Shown one piece after another: positions 30,836-41,043 of a DNA stretch of 64,000 bases (the stretch's first letter is position 1; every line of letters starts with the position of its first letter). The stretch comes from Pyropia yezoensis. Taxonomy: Eukaryota > Rhodophyta > Bangiophyceae > Bangiales > Bangiaceae. The stretch spans positions 14,614,568 to 14,678,567 of the forward strand of contig CM020618.1 in the NCBI GenBank assembly GCA_009829735.1, written 5' to 3'. The notes under the pieces were generated by a model. The model was not told the origin of the DNA and did not search any database. It saw nothing but the letters and a program-made list of their open reading frames with translations. The position numbers were made by a program, and so were the translations under genes.

Positions 30836-32491
30836 ATGGAGGCGCCAAAGACGACCGCCAAAGCAGTCCCGCTCATCATGGAACGCGTCCGTGCCAGGGA
30901 GCTGCTCAAGGATGCTTTGTTGGCCGTTCACGGGTCCACGGGCTTCACTGTGGGGGCGCTGAGGACGGCCTACTACGCTGCCCGGGGGGAGGAGGGGGTG
31001 CACCATGGCAACAACATCCTGTCGGCGGCGGAGGACCTGGCGCTGCTGTACGCGGCGCAGGCCTTCAGCCACACCAACTTCCCCCTCATCTGGCCGCAAC
31101 TGGCCTCCCTCGTGCGGGACCTGTGGGGCAAGAAGGTCGGCGAGACGTGGGCACGGTCTTGGGTCAAGCGTCACCGGGAGCACCTCTCCTCCCGCACGGC
31201 CAAGGCCCTCGCCGACAGGCGCTACTCGACCTCAGTGTTTGAGGAGGTCGTCGACTGGGCTGACCAGGTGGAGAAGTTCTTGAAAGACCACCGCCTCCCC
31301 CCCTCTGCCATCCTCAACTACGATGAGTGCCGCCTCGTCGGGGGGCGCGACCGGCTGGCCGTGCAGCGCATCCAAGCTACCGACAGAGAGCGCCCGAACG
31401 CTGCCAGCACGCGGGGGGCCACTGTGGCCTCCATATTGACCTTTGTGGCCGCAAATGGGGCTCCCTTCCTGTCCGTGTACATCTTCCGCGCGCGTTTTGG
31501 GGACAATGATGCGGCAGCCACGCGTTTCACCCTGTCACGCGTGCAGCAGCGGACGAGGGGCACCTGGCTGCGGCTGTATGGGTGGACAGAGTCGGGCTTT
31601 GTCGACGCGGCCACGTTTGCGGTCGTGATGGAGGCCTTTTGCGACGAATGGCGCCTGCGCAACCCTAACCAGGAGTGTATGCTCATTGGGGACCAGCTCG
31701 GAGCGCACCGGCAGGTCGAGGTGGTACGCGCGGCTCTCAAGAGCAACGTGTTGTGTTGGTGGTTGGTCGCCAATACCTCCCACTGGCTGCAGGTGCTGGA
31801 TGACAAGTGTTTTGCCCGGATCAAGAAGGTCGTCCCTGTCCTGTCCGACGACAAGATCATCCAGGCGCTCATGACGAACCAGCCGACCCGTGACTGTCTC
31901 CTGGAGGCGGCATACGAGGCGGAGCGCTTGGCCCTCACCCGGGAGACCATCCAGGCGGCGTTCAAGTCGGTCGGCCTCTACCCGTGGGACCGCGAGCGAG
32001 TCATCGAGCTGGCGCGCGTCAACCCTGGGATTGGGCTTCCCTCTGACGGCGTGGCTGACCAATCACGCGCGGCTGCGGCTGTGGTCATCCGTCAGGCGTA
32101 TGACCAACGCGCGGCCGACCAGAAAAAGGTGGTATCGGGCGTGGCAGTGGTCAAAAAGGCCAAGGTGTCTAGCGGCAAGGACCTCATCGCCCAGCACGAG
32201 GCGCGGGTGGCCGCGGACGCCAAGGCGGTGGCCGACAAGGCGGCCGCCGCGGCTGAGAAGGAGGCGGACAAGGCTGCCAAGCTTGCCCTGCGCGCGGAGG
32301 AGGCCGAGCAGAAGCTGCTGCTGGTCTGCCGCGCCTGCAACCAACGGGTACATCGGGGTGGCAAGGATTGGCACGTGTGCGCCTGCGCGGCATTCCGTGT
32401 TTGCTCCCAGTGCTTGAAAATCAGTGAGGGCAAGGCGCTGGTGAGTGCGCATAATGTGGTCTGTTCAGATGTACCTAAGCACACGGAGTAG
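30836..32491 (+). CDS. Pogo/Tc5-type DDE transposase with CENP-B-like HTH and zinc ribbon
   Basis: 551 residues from the ATG at 30836. The N-terminal 130 residues fit a CENP-B/Tc5-type helix-turn-helix (ILSAAEDLALLYAA, WARSWVKRHREHLSSRTAKA), which binds the terminal repeats. The catalytic core has D163 in LNYDECRL, D286 in LIGDQLGAH and D322/323 in WLQVLDDKCFARIK, giving the DDD pattern of pogo enzymes, with TSHWLQ in place of the usual 'T...QPLD'. A KSVGLYPW-like element (AAFKSVGLYPWDRERV) follows. The last 60 residues carry CRACNQ, CACAAF and CSQC, a possible zinc ribbon. Frame is undamaged and lies within matched terminal repeats, so it may be active or recently active. Confidence 0.82.
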   Translation: MEAPKTTAKAVPLIMERVRARELLKDALLAVHGSTGFTVGALRTAYYAARGEEGVHHGNNILSAAEDLALLYAAQAFSHTNFPLIWPQLASLVRDLWGKKVGETWARSWVKRHREHLSSRTAKALADRRYSTSVFEEVVDWADQVEKFLKDHRLPPSAILNYDECRLVGGRDRLAVQRIQATDRERPNAASTRGATVASILTFVAANGAPFLSVYIFRARFGDNDAAATRFTLSRVQQRTRGTWLRLYGWTESGFVDAATFAVVMEAFCDEWRLRNPNQECMLIGDQLGAHRQVEVVRAALKSNVLCWWLVANTSHWLQVLDDKCFARIKKVVPVLSDDKIIQALMTNQPTRDCLLEAAYEAERLALTRETIQAAFKSVGLYPWDRERVIELARVNPGIGLPSDGVADQSRAAAAVVIRQAYDQRAADQKKVVSGVAVVKKAKVSSGKDLIAQHEARVAADAKAVADKAAAAAEKEADKAAKLALRAEEAEQKLLLVCRACNQRVHRGGKDWHVCACAAFRVCSQCLKISEGKALVSAHNVVCSDVPKHTE

Positions 32492-32553
32492 ACGAGATAT
32501 GATTTTTTTGTTCTTCTATCTGCTCCTTATTCTCTGTCTGTCGCCGACGGTCC

Positions 32554-32597
32554 GGTCAGAATTTATCACAGATTTTCAGAATTTATGACGGTGACTC
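32554..32597 (-). repeat. Right terminal inverted repeat of pogo-like transposon
   Basis: Reverse complement of 30738-30781 with four mismatches; followed by the ATG target duplication. Confidence 0.85.
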
Positions 32598-33169
32598 ATG
32601 AGAGAAAAAGGGCGAAAAGCATGAAAATACGCAAGGAGAATCGAGAAGAGACAAATGCATAGAGAAACAATCAAATCCCAGGCCACCAAGTCCAGGGGGG
32701 TACAACCGCCTCCCTTGGTCAGTCCAGAACGGGCGGCCAGCAAGGCCCGCCATCCCGCGACGGCCGACCAAGGATCCGCTGACGCCCCAACGTAGGCCAG
32801 CACTCTGCTGTCTCCGGAGGAGGAACGAGGGCCACAAACGCCACATGGCCCCTTCGCCGAGGCCGAGCGTCCCCGCCGGCCGCACACACAGGTCAGGTTC
32901 GGGGGCCTCGAGAGACAGTGAGGAGAGGGTGGCCGTTCACGCCCAACCATGACGTGGACCGGGCGTGAACGTTGCGTGTCACTCGGCCCACGTAGTCGCA
33001 GGACCACACGACGGAGGCCCTGACGTGTCGGTGGGCCGTCCGCTAGCAACAGGGGGTGCAGGAGGGGTACGCCCGGGCCACACTAAGGGTGCCGGAGGGG
33101 AACGAAGGCCACCGGGGGCGGACGTGAGGGACCAGGTACCAGGGATAAGAAGGCCATCGGTGGGGGAGC

Positions 33170-33951
33170 GTGGGTCTGCCGGTCCTTGTTGTCGGCCAAC
33201 CACCACCTCCAGGGGGGAGCTCCCCCTTCACCTCTCCTGTCACCTTGTCGGCCATAACGTCAGCGCCCCTCTTCCCCTGTCACCACGTTGTCGGCTACCT
33301 CCTCGTCGGGTGCTTGGCCGACGACGTCCACCTTCTTGATGTGGGCCTTGACGTCGGCATGGAGGGCCAGGTGGAGGCGGAGGGGCAGGAGGTTGTCCCG
33401 TACGAGTCGGCGGTGGGTGCCCTGCCGGCCGACGAGCACGACATGGCGGGATGGGCTCAAGCGTGAGAGCGGGAGCGCGGTCGCGGGTGGACTACCTCGA
33501 CGTTGGCCCACCGTACCATGTTGGCCATTGACGGTGGCAGTCGCGGGAACTCTTTCCGCAAGCAGATGGTGGCCATGAAGGACGCCTACGTCCCGGGGGC
33601 CGACGATCGCAGCGAGGCCATCACGGTGGTGCGTCATGAAGCGGAGCTGGGCTACACCAAGGCGGCCAGGTCGATGTTAACGACGGTCGTGATGGCCCAG
33701 ATGCCCCCTTCCCCGTTGGCCGAGTACGTGGTGATGGCCACCCCCTTCATCGGTCGCCCCGGGTTTCGGCCTCCATGGATGAGGACTCAGCTCCCTTCCC
33801 GCTGCGGTACAGTAGGGACGTGATGGAGGCCCGAAAGATGGTGGGGGACCAGGGGAGGGGGATGATGGTCAACCCGCCCGCTAATCCCGCTGCTGCCGTT
33901 CCACCTCTCCCGCCGCCGGCCGTCGAGGGAAGTGATGGGGGGAAGTAGGTG
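33170..33951 (+). pseudogene. Antisense reading frame in Gypsy-1 between pol and 3' LTR
   Basis: On the strand opposite gag-pol. One frame gives VVGYLLVGCLADDVHLLDVG and VVPYESAVGALPADEHDMAG, a TGA at 33464-33466, then continues in frame with MLAIDGGSRGNSFRKQMVAM, ADDRSEAITVVRHEAELGY and AARSMLTTVVMAQMP. A shifted frame then gives RDVMEARKMVGDQGRG and a Pro/Ala tail. Composition looks protein-like rather than a shadow. It has the same position and orientation as the long antisense frame of Gypsy-2. No family recognised. Confidence 0.35.
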
Positions 33952-34323
33952 AGCATAATTTGGTGTAAGCACCCGACATGACATGGGTGTTGCAACCCCA
34001 TATAAACTCAAATCTTGATCCGACGATCTTGCAGCGCCTTCAATCCGGTCTACCTAACCGCGCGGGAAGAAGACAAAACTAGGTCGATTCCGACCACGGG
34101 GAAGAGGAGGGGCGTGAGAACGGCCACGTGTCAACTGCCACGTGTCAAGTGGTAGGCTCCCTTTCCGCACCCCCCCTTGAAATTTCATCGTCTTGCCTAG
34201 TGTCACGGTCAATATCCTCATGGACAACGTGTACAACGTGGGCGACTCGAACCCCTGACCACCGTGTTGGGCCGCAATGTTGACTTCGTAGGGGATGACC
34301 AGGCCGAAAGGGGAAGAGGCACA

Positions 34324-34628
34324 TCAGGCCCACCGAGGATCCTGGTCCAGCGTGAGCGCCTCCACCAGGCCCAAGTAGTCATCCACCACAGGCCCCTCCT
34401 CCAGCTCCACGTCTGGGTCACAAAGGTCTTGGAGGGGGCCCCATAGCGCCCTGATCTCGGCGGACGTTGGGGGCACAGAGACGCCCACCCTGCGACAGTA
34501 CTCGGCCACCTTGCGCTCGTCCAGACCGTCGTGCGGCTCCCAAGTGTCCTCCTCGGCCGCGAAGCCCCACCAACGTACGAGTAGCCACATTTGCCCTCCA
34601 CGTCGTACGTGTGGTCCACGAAGCGCTC
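34324..34628 (-). pseudogene. Gypsy-1 chromodomain at the end of pol
   Basis: LLVRWWGFAAEEDTWEPHD is the aromatic-cage core of a chromodomain, as found after integrase in chromoviruses, which use it to target chromatin. It follows the integrase frame after a stop at 34629, and a single-base frame change inside the domain (near 34585) separates VDHTYDVEGKCGY from the core. The remainder ends with DYLGLVEALTLDQDPRWA. Confidence 0.7.
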
Positions 34629-35603
34629 TCAGGTAAATTGGTGGCCTGTTTCCCGATTGTCCCACGGCACCGCCACGCCTTGCGGCCCACGAAGGATGGT
34701 CGAGGAGTCTGCTTGGTGCGTGGGGGTAGGGGCGCGGGCCACGTTGTCCCCACTAACCCGCTCCGGATGGCCATTCATCATGACCGTGAAGGTGTGGTCG
34801 TCGCGTCCCACAATCTGGTAGGGCCCCAGGACCGTCTCGTCCAGCTTCTTGGGGTTCTGGATGTTGGCATCAATGTAGGCCCAATCCCCTACCCGGAGGG
34901 TCTTGTTCACCGGCCTGACCCGTTTATCGTAGGCCCGCTTGTACCTTCGTTGGGCGGACGCCAAAGCCTTGCGTACCCGATGGACCAGATTACGTAGGTG
35001 GGCCCGATGATACTCGCGGGCCGCCCGGGCCGTCTTAGGTACCTCCTTGGGGTATGGCGTGGCCGGCATTCGCTCGAGGGAGGGGTTGCGGACCCGCTCT
35101 GGTACCATAAACTCGAGGGGGGCCACACCCGTACTCTGCTGCGGCCGTGAGTTGTAGGCCAACGTAAGGACAGAGACTAAGTCGTCCCACGACTCTTGAT
35201 GTTCCGATACGTAGGCCTTCAACTGCGCCACGATAGTCCGGTTGTAGCGCTCCACCTGGCCCTGCGTCTGCGGATGGTAGGTCGTCGAGGTGAGGTGGCG
35301 GATGCCCAGCATCCCGCAAAACCCGCGGAAGTAGGCGGAGGTTAGCTGCGGCCCATTGTCCGTCAAGAGGGTGTCCGGTTGGCCGTAAGAGGCCACCCAC
35401 GTGTCACAAAACGCCGAGGCCACCGTTTCCGCGTCCTCCCTTGGGATTGGGACCACGCGGGTCAGCTTGGAGAAGCGGTCAACGATGACCAATAGGAATC
35501 GATTACCGCTGGCCGACACAGGGAAGGGGCCGAGCAAGTCCAAGCATACGTCCGTGAAGGGCTCCGACGCAGGAAATAGGCGGAGGGGCGCGGTCCGTCT
35601 TCA
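34629..35603 (-). pseudogene. Gypsy-1 integrase
   Basis: In frame with reverse transcriptase but separated by TGA 35601-35603. Core motifs: DLLGPFPVSASGNRFLLVIV with the first D, LLTDNGPQLTSAYFRGF with the second D, and YHPQTQGQVERYNRTI with the E, forming the DD35E catalytic triad. Followed by QRRYKRAYDKRV and the GPY-like LGPYQIVGRDDHTF segment. Confidence 0.82.
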
Positions 35604-37265
35604 GCCCCTCACCTTGCCCTTGGCACAGGCGTTGCAATTGGCCACAAAGGTGTAGACATTGGCCACCATAGACTCCCAATAGTAGGCCCGCCGCATGGAG
35701 GTGTACATCTTATTTACCCCCGGGTGGCCAGCGTGGGCTGGGTTGTGCTCCAACGTTAGGACCTCTTGGCGCAGGCCCTCGGGCACATACACTTGGACGG
35801 CCTTGTCAAGGGGGCTCAGCCGCACGAGTAGGCCGTCGGGACTCTCCCCAAACCTTGAGAGGGTATTGTTGTCCATCTCGGCCCGGATTTCGACGCAGTG
35901 TGCGTCCGTAGATTGGGCCCTAATCAGACGTTCCACAGTGAGGGGGGGGAAGCCCTTGTTCGTCTTAGGATAGGGGGCCACCCAGCCACGAGCGAAGTTG
36001 GCCAACGTGAGTAGACAGGGGATTTCCTCCGGGATGGGCTTCGTGTCGACCCCCGTCGTCTTGAGCCTTGACATGGTGTCGGCTGCATGATGGGCCGCGC
36101 CGGCCCGCGTCTCCACGATGTAGTCAAACTCGGCCAACCGTAGCCGCCACTGGGACAACCGGCCATGTGCTCCGTCCATGTGGAGCATCCACTTGAGGGC
36201 TGTGTGGTCCGTCCTCACGATGAAACGTGTGCCCAAAAGGTAGGGCCGCAGGAGGAAGAGGGCCCACACTACGGCCAGACATTCGCGCTCGGTGGTACTG
36301 TAGTTCCTCTCGGCCTGCGACAGGGGCCGACTCCAGTACCAAACAGGTTTGAGGCCACCCTCTGGCTGCTCTTGGAGAAGGACACAGCCAACTTGGGTAG
36401 CACTGGCGTCCGTGTCGACCCTGTACTGCCCCTTTCGTCGCGGGAGGGCCAAAACGGGTGTGTGGGTCAGCCTCCACTTGAGATCCTCGAAGGCCCTCAG
36501 CTGCTCCTTCGTAAACTCGGGCAGCGGGTCGGAGATCTTCGTACTGGTGAGTGCCGTCAAAGGCCGGGCCACCTCGGCGTAGTCCTTCACAAACCTCCTA
36601 TAGACATTACACATGCCTAGGAAGCTGCGCAGGCCCTTCTTGGTCTGTGGCGGCTCCGCTTGCCTAAGGCCCACGAGATTCTTCTCGTTCACTCGGACCT
36701 GTCCCTTGCCGACAACATTGCCTAAGTACTCGACCTCCTCTTGAGAGAGGAAGCACTTGCTGGCCTTCAGGGATACGCCGGCCTTGGCTAACAGGGAGAA
36801 GACCTCTTCGAGGTGGCCCACGTGTTCTTGGGCCGTCCGGGAAAAAACAATAACATCGTCCAGGTAAACCAGCACCGTCTTCCACTTGAGGCCCGCTAGT
36901 AGCATGTCGATGGCCCTTTGGAAGGTAGCAGGTGCGTTGGTCAGGCCGAAGGGAAGCCATAGGTATTTGTAGGTCCCCTCATGGCAGGTGAACGTCGTCT
37001 TGTCTTGGTCCTCGACTGCCACAGGAATCTGCCAGTAGCCCATATTGCAGTCCAACATTGAAAAGACGGTGGCCTCCCCCAGAAAGTCAATGCAGTCGTC
37101 CATCCGTGGGAGGGGGTAGGTATCTTTGACCGTCATATCGTTGAGCCGTCTGCAGTCCACGCAAAACTTCGGAGTGCCGTCGGATTTTGGCACGATGACC
37201 ACCGGGAAGGACCACTCGGCTTGCGAGGGCTCTATAACCTCCAACTTGAGCTGCTTGGCCACCTG
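35604..37265 (-). pseudogene. Gypsy-1 reverse transcriptase and RNase H
   Basis: RT motifs: WSFPVVIVPKSDGTPKFCVD, DTYPLPRMDDCIDFLG, YLWLPFGLTNAPATFQRAID and TVLVYLDDVIVFSR with the YLDD catalytic site. RNase H follows: YRVDTDASATQVGCVLLQ and NYSTTERECLAVVWAL. The integrase zinc finger (NPAHAGHPGVNKMYTSMR, then NCNACAKGK) closes the frame before a TGA. Bounded at the start by TAG 37266-37268. Confidence 0.85.
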
Positions 37266-38486
37266 CTACGCTATCAACTGGCGGTGGTAAAGTCCCGTGC
37301 GGTAGGGCTGCAAACGTATCGGCTTGGCCCCCGGCGTCAACGTTATACGACGGGGCGTGATGTCCATACGGCCTAGCTGGCCATCCCATAATCCGCCGTA
37401 GCGGGCCACCAAATCTCGTACGGCCTCGTGCAATTCGGGTGGGATCAACTCGTAGGCAATCCGCGGCATCTTAGGGCCGTCTTGATTTCGAGCCTCCGCT
37501 TCACTGTTCGTTTGTGAAGCGTCGTTGGCCTGCCCTGAGTCCAGTTTGGGCCCTTGCGCTTCACCGGCTTCGACCCTTGGACGTTCAGCCAGCGTCCAGA
37601 CTGGGGCGGCCCCTTCGCCAGGGGGCGAGCACGGCCCTTCGTAGGTCTTGTAGACGGGCCCATCGTAGGGCTCAACGAGGCCAACCGGATACCCCTTGGG
37701 GAGATTAACAGGCCGGCTGGTGATGTTGGTGAGGAAGAACTTAAAGTCCCGCCGGGTCTTGACGTTGGCCAGCGCGTTGTGCAACAAGACGCCCTTCTCG
37801 GCCATCTTAACAGGTCTCTCCCACAGCAGGCACCGCCCAGTAGTCCCGCATCGACCGTAAACGGCCTGAATCGAGTAGAGCTCAATCGTGACGGACTTGG
37901 AGAGCCACAGGGCCGCCGGGTCGATCCGCGGAGAGTTGCCATGCTTGTTGGGGGCCGGCAGGTCCTTGCCCTCCCATACCCTGATGGCCTCCGTAAGGGC
38001 CCCGTCATTCCAACGCACGGCCTCCGTTCCCGGGTAGATGGCCCTTACGTACTGCTTCTAGAAGTCCATCCCCAAGATAACCGGAACGGATCGGGCCTTG
38101 ACGATCAAGAAGGTGAACACTTTGGCCCTTCCCCCAACTAGGACGGCCACCTCCAGTATGGCAAGGGCCGGTAAAAGCTGTCCCGACGCGTCACAGACCC
38201 GCGTTGATTTCGGGGGCCTATAGGCGTAGCGTCGCCAGTCCTTAGGCAAGAAGTCCTCCCTAATAACGCTTGGGCCGGCTCCGGTGTCCAAGACCGCCTT
38301 CGTAGGCCTCGCCGGGTGTTGCGCCGTCAACTGGATGGCCACGTTGATTTCGAAGTTTCTCTTTCGTAGTACCAGGAGGGTCCCTTTAAACGCATAGGGC
38401 CTCCCTGGGTTGCACTCCTTTGGCCCAAAAGCAGAGGCCCCGCAAGGGAGAACAGTAGAACAAGGCGTAGTAGTACGTGGAATCAT
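37266..38486 (-). pseudogene. Gypsy-1 aspartic protease and spacer
   Basis: KAVLDTGAGPSVI carries the DTGA active site of a retroviral-type aspartic protease, and VPVILGMDF the flap-side motif. TAG 38058-38060 interrupts the frame just after GMDF where related elements usually have leucine. The spacer continues in frame to LTPGAKPIRLQPYRTG just before the reverse transcriptase. Confidence 0.78.
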
Positions 38487-38542
38487 AGTAGGCGTGCAGG
38501 TTCTATCCCTTGAACGGGGAGTAGGTGAGGGCCCACTCCCCG

Positions 38543-40264
38543 CTACGCTTCCCCCGAAGGCGGAGGGGGTCCAGCCGACATGGCCCGTAGAGACTTGGCC
38601 GACCGACGGACGTCCTCCTCTTCGTCCGACTGTTCAATCCCATCGCAGAGGGCCTGTACAACCGCAATTCGAGTCCGACGGTTGATGTCCCGCTGCTCAC
38701 GGTACTTGGCCTCATCGTTGATCTTCTTGTGGCCCCGTGTAGACTGCAGGAACGCGTCGCGGGCCCTGATCACATTCTCCCGCTGAGCCTCCGATAGCTT
38801 AGGGCATTGGTGGGCCATATGGCCTGCCTCCCAGCATACGTAATAACGCAGCGGTCCACGTCCCTCTTGCGTCCGGCTGGCCAAATAGCGACGAGTGGCG
38901 GGCTCGTAGGCCCACGGAGAGGGGGTAGCCTTGTCATCGGCCTGATGGTTGGCCGTCTTGTCTGTTGCCTCCGTGGCCTTCACCTCACCGATCGCCATCG
39001 CAGGAAGCCGCGGCCGTGGCGTAGGGGGACGTGGGATAAATGAGGTCCTTCGACCCCCGTCCTTCCCCTTGGAGCCCCCCTTGGCCAACTCGATGACATC
39101 CTTGGCCGCCTTGAACTTACCAGCCGTATAGGTAACCAGCTTTTTGTACGTGCAGGCGGGGTCGTTGTAGACGAAGGCGTCCGTACGCAGGAATTCCGGT
39201 AGGCCTTGAATGAGTTGTTGTTTCATAGTCCCTGCGGAATGGTTATTCCCACAAGACTCAGAGAGGCTTCGTAGGCGTAGAGCGAAGGCCTCAACGGTCT
39301 CATCCGACTCCTTCGCGGCCCGACTAAACTTGTCTTGCGCCAGGGCCAGCGTATGCGGCTCCGCGTAGGTCTCCAAAAACCAATTGATGGCCTCGGGGTA
39401 CGTCGTAATAGAGCAACCACCCGACGTACTTGCCGAGTCGGGGAGGGCCCGCGTGTACCGCGTCTCCGCGTCACCCGAAAGAAAGTGGGGCACCGCGTAA
39501 AGGGCCATCCCCTCCGAGACACCATTATCGTCGCAGGCCTTGGTGAACTTGCGTAGCCATGAGAAGACTTTCAGGGGCTCCTTGACAGAGAAGGGTGGGT
39601 AGCCCTCAAAAGAGTGTTTCATGTTCTTGGCCGTCCTCCCCATCTAACTGGCCTCCTTCCTACCGTACTTGGTTGCCCAGTTCCGCAGCCGATACGAGTT
39701 GTAGTCCAAAACGCGGGCAAAGCGGTCGTCCGCTGCCGCGATTACCTTGGTGCCTTCCGAGACATTGGGAGCCACGTGTTCACTTTCGTCCTGGTCACCC
39801 TCGATGGCCGATGACGTAGACGACTTAGAATCCGATTCCGACGACGAATAATGGCCACGACGGTGACGACGGCGGTCGCGACGGCCCTTGCTCTTCTTGC
39901 TTGTTCGCGTGCCACCGATGACACCTGGTTGGCCCGCTTGATCCTCAACGACCGTGGGAGTGCTGGCCACCTGGCTGGCAGTTACAGCCCGGGACACCTC
40001 GGCCAAGATGTCCGTTCGAAAGTCGTTTAGGACAAACCGTTAATCAGTTGGCCCCAGGGTTGGTAGGCCACGGCTAGGCCCACCAACGGGCGGAGTAAGA
40101 GAACGGGGCGAGTGAAGTCTCGAGGGCCCACCGCGACCACGGCCACGGCCAACCCCTAAACCTTCACCTCCGCCCGCCGGCGTAACTTGTGAAGCGTCCG
40201 CCGGCGCACCACGGCCCCGGCCTCGACCGTCAGGGGGTAGGTCCGCCATGTTGGTCATCGACAC
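38543..40264 (-). pseudogene. Gypsy-1 gag
   Basis: One frame with two stops (TAA 40040-40042 and TAG 39644-39646). The N-terminal part is Arg/Gly/Ser-rich (KSKGRRDRRRHRRGHYSSSE). The capsid-like part has EPLKVFSWLRKFTKACDDNG, YAVPHFLSGDAETRYTRAL and AINWFLETYAEP, typical of Ty3 gag. A CCHC-like knuckle is CWEAGHMAHQCPK. Pol follows in another frame, so expression would have needed frameshifting. Confidence 0.75.
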
Positions 40265-40397
40265 TCGACTAGCAGGCCGTCAGGCCCCGCTAGGAAAGAA
40301 CAGGAACCACGAGAGCACGGCGATCCGCTACAAAAGAGGGAGAGAGGCGTCCTGATACAGGAGAAAGCTTTCCCCTCACCTGCTGCTCCACCAATAA

Positions 40398-41038
40398 TGT
40401 AGCGTTATGACCACCGCTTGCCCACAGGGAACCCAATCCACCCCAGAGGGACAACGGGTCACCACTAGAAGGAACGGGCCAGGGAACCCCACGCGCGCTT
40501 GCCCACCTCAAGGTCCGAGGTAAAGGTAAAAGGCTTTTGCCCAAGGGGAAGGAGAAACCCAAAGCAACGTTGTTTTACAAGAGGGACCTCGTTGGGACCC
40601 CGGGCCAAGCCCCTAAGAACCCTCCAAAGAGCTCCCCAGGTGACCTCCCAGGCGCCCTCCCCAGCGGGCCAAGTGCCAGCATGCAACCGGCCTACAACGG
40701 AGCGCACCGGGACACCCGCGCCAACAATAAACCCTCGAAAGAAAAGCAAGTAAAAACCCCCCACACACAGATGCAATCCGCCCGAAAAACCCAATGGGAA
40801 AAAAAGGGCGAAAAGCACGAAAGAACGCAAAGAAAATCGAGAAGAGACAAATGCATAGAGAAACAATCAAATCCCAGGCCACCAAGTCCAGGGGGGTACA
40901 ACCGCCTCCCTTGGTCAGTCCAGAACGGGCGGCCAGCAAGGCCCGCCATCTCGCGACGGCCGACCAAGGATCCGCTGACGCCCCAACGTAGGCCAGCACT
41001 CTGCTGTCTCCGGAGGAACGAGGGCCACAAACGCCACA
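40398..41038 (-). repeat. Gypsy-1 5' LTR, intact copy
   Basis: 641 bp, TGTAGCG...GCCACA. On the minus strand it is followed by TTAT and TGGTGGAGCAGCAGG (below 40397), a possible tRNA primer-binding site starting TGG. This copy also provides the empty site for the pogo-like insertion. Confidence 0.85.
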
Positions 41039-41043
41039 GCGGG

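Larger units (their letters stand above)
30738..32597 (+). mobile_element. Intact-looking pogo/Tc5-type DNA transposon
   Basis: 1860 bp with 44-bp terminal inverted repeats at 30738-30781 and 32554-32597 (outer ends GAGTCTCCGTGATAAATTCT and its near reverse complement) with 4 mismatches. Flanked by ATG at 30735-30737 and 32598-32600. The uninterrupted LTR at 40398-41038 has a single ATG at the same place, so this is a 3-bp target duplication. Contains one intact transposase gene. Confidence 0.85.
30339..32845 (-). repeat. Gypsy-1 3' LTR, interrupted by pogo-like transposon
   Basis: LTR segments 30339-30737 and 32601-32845 align end to end with 40398-41038. They begin TGTAGCGTTATGACC and end ACGCCACA. 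The 1860-bp insertion plus one ATG repeat separates them. Roughly 2 percent divergence from the other LTR in the first 400 bases. Confidence 0.85.
30339..41038 (-). mobile_element. Gypsy-1: Ty3/Gypsy chromovirus, decayed, nested in inverted-repeat arm
   Basis: Two TG...CA long terminal repeats (30339-32845 split by a DNA transposon, and 40398-41038) flank gag and pol on the minus strand. The host site is intact at 50027/50028 in the other arm, which shows the target GCTGG. The left flank has GCTGG (30334-30338) and the right flank GCGGG (41039-41043), a 5-bp target duplication with one mismatch. Gag and pol carry five in-frame stop codons and one frameshift, so the copy is dead. Confidence 0.85.

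Noticed and set aside
34629..40264. RIP-like C-to-T mutation as the cause of stops in Gypsy-1
   Set aside because: Comparison with family consensus suggests that some stops came from leucine or glutamate codons by other changes, so a single C-to-T process does not explain them.
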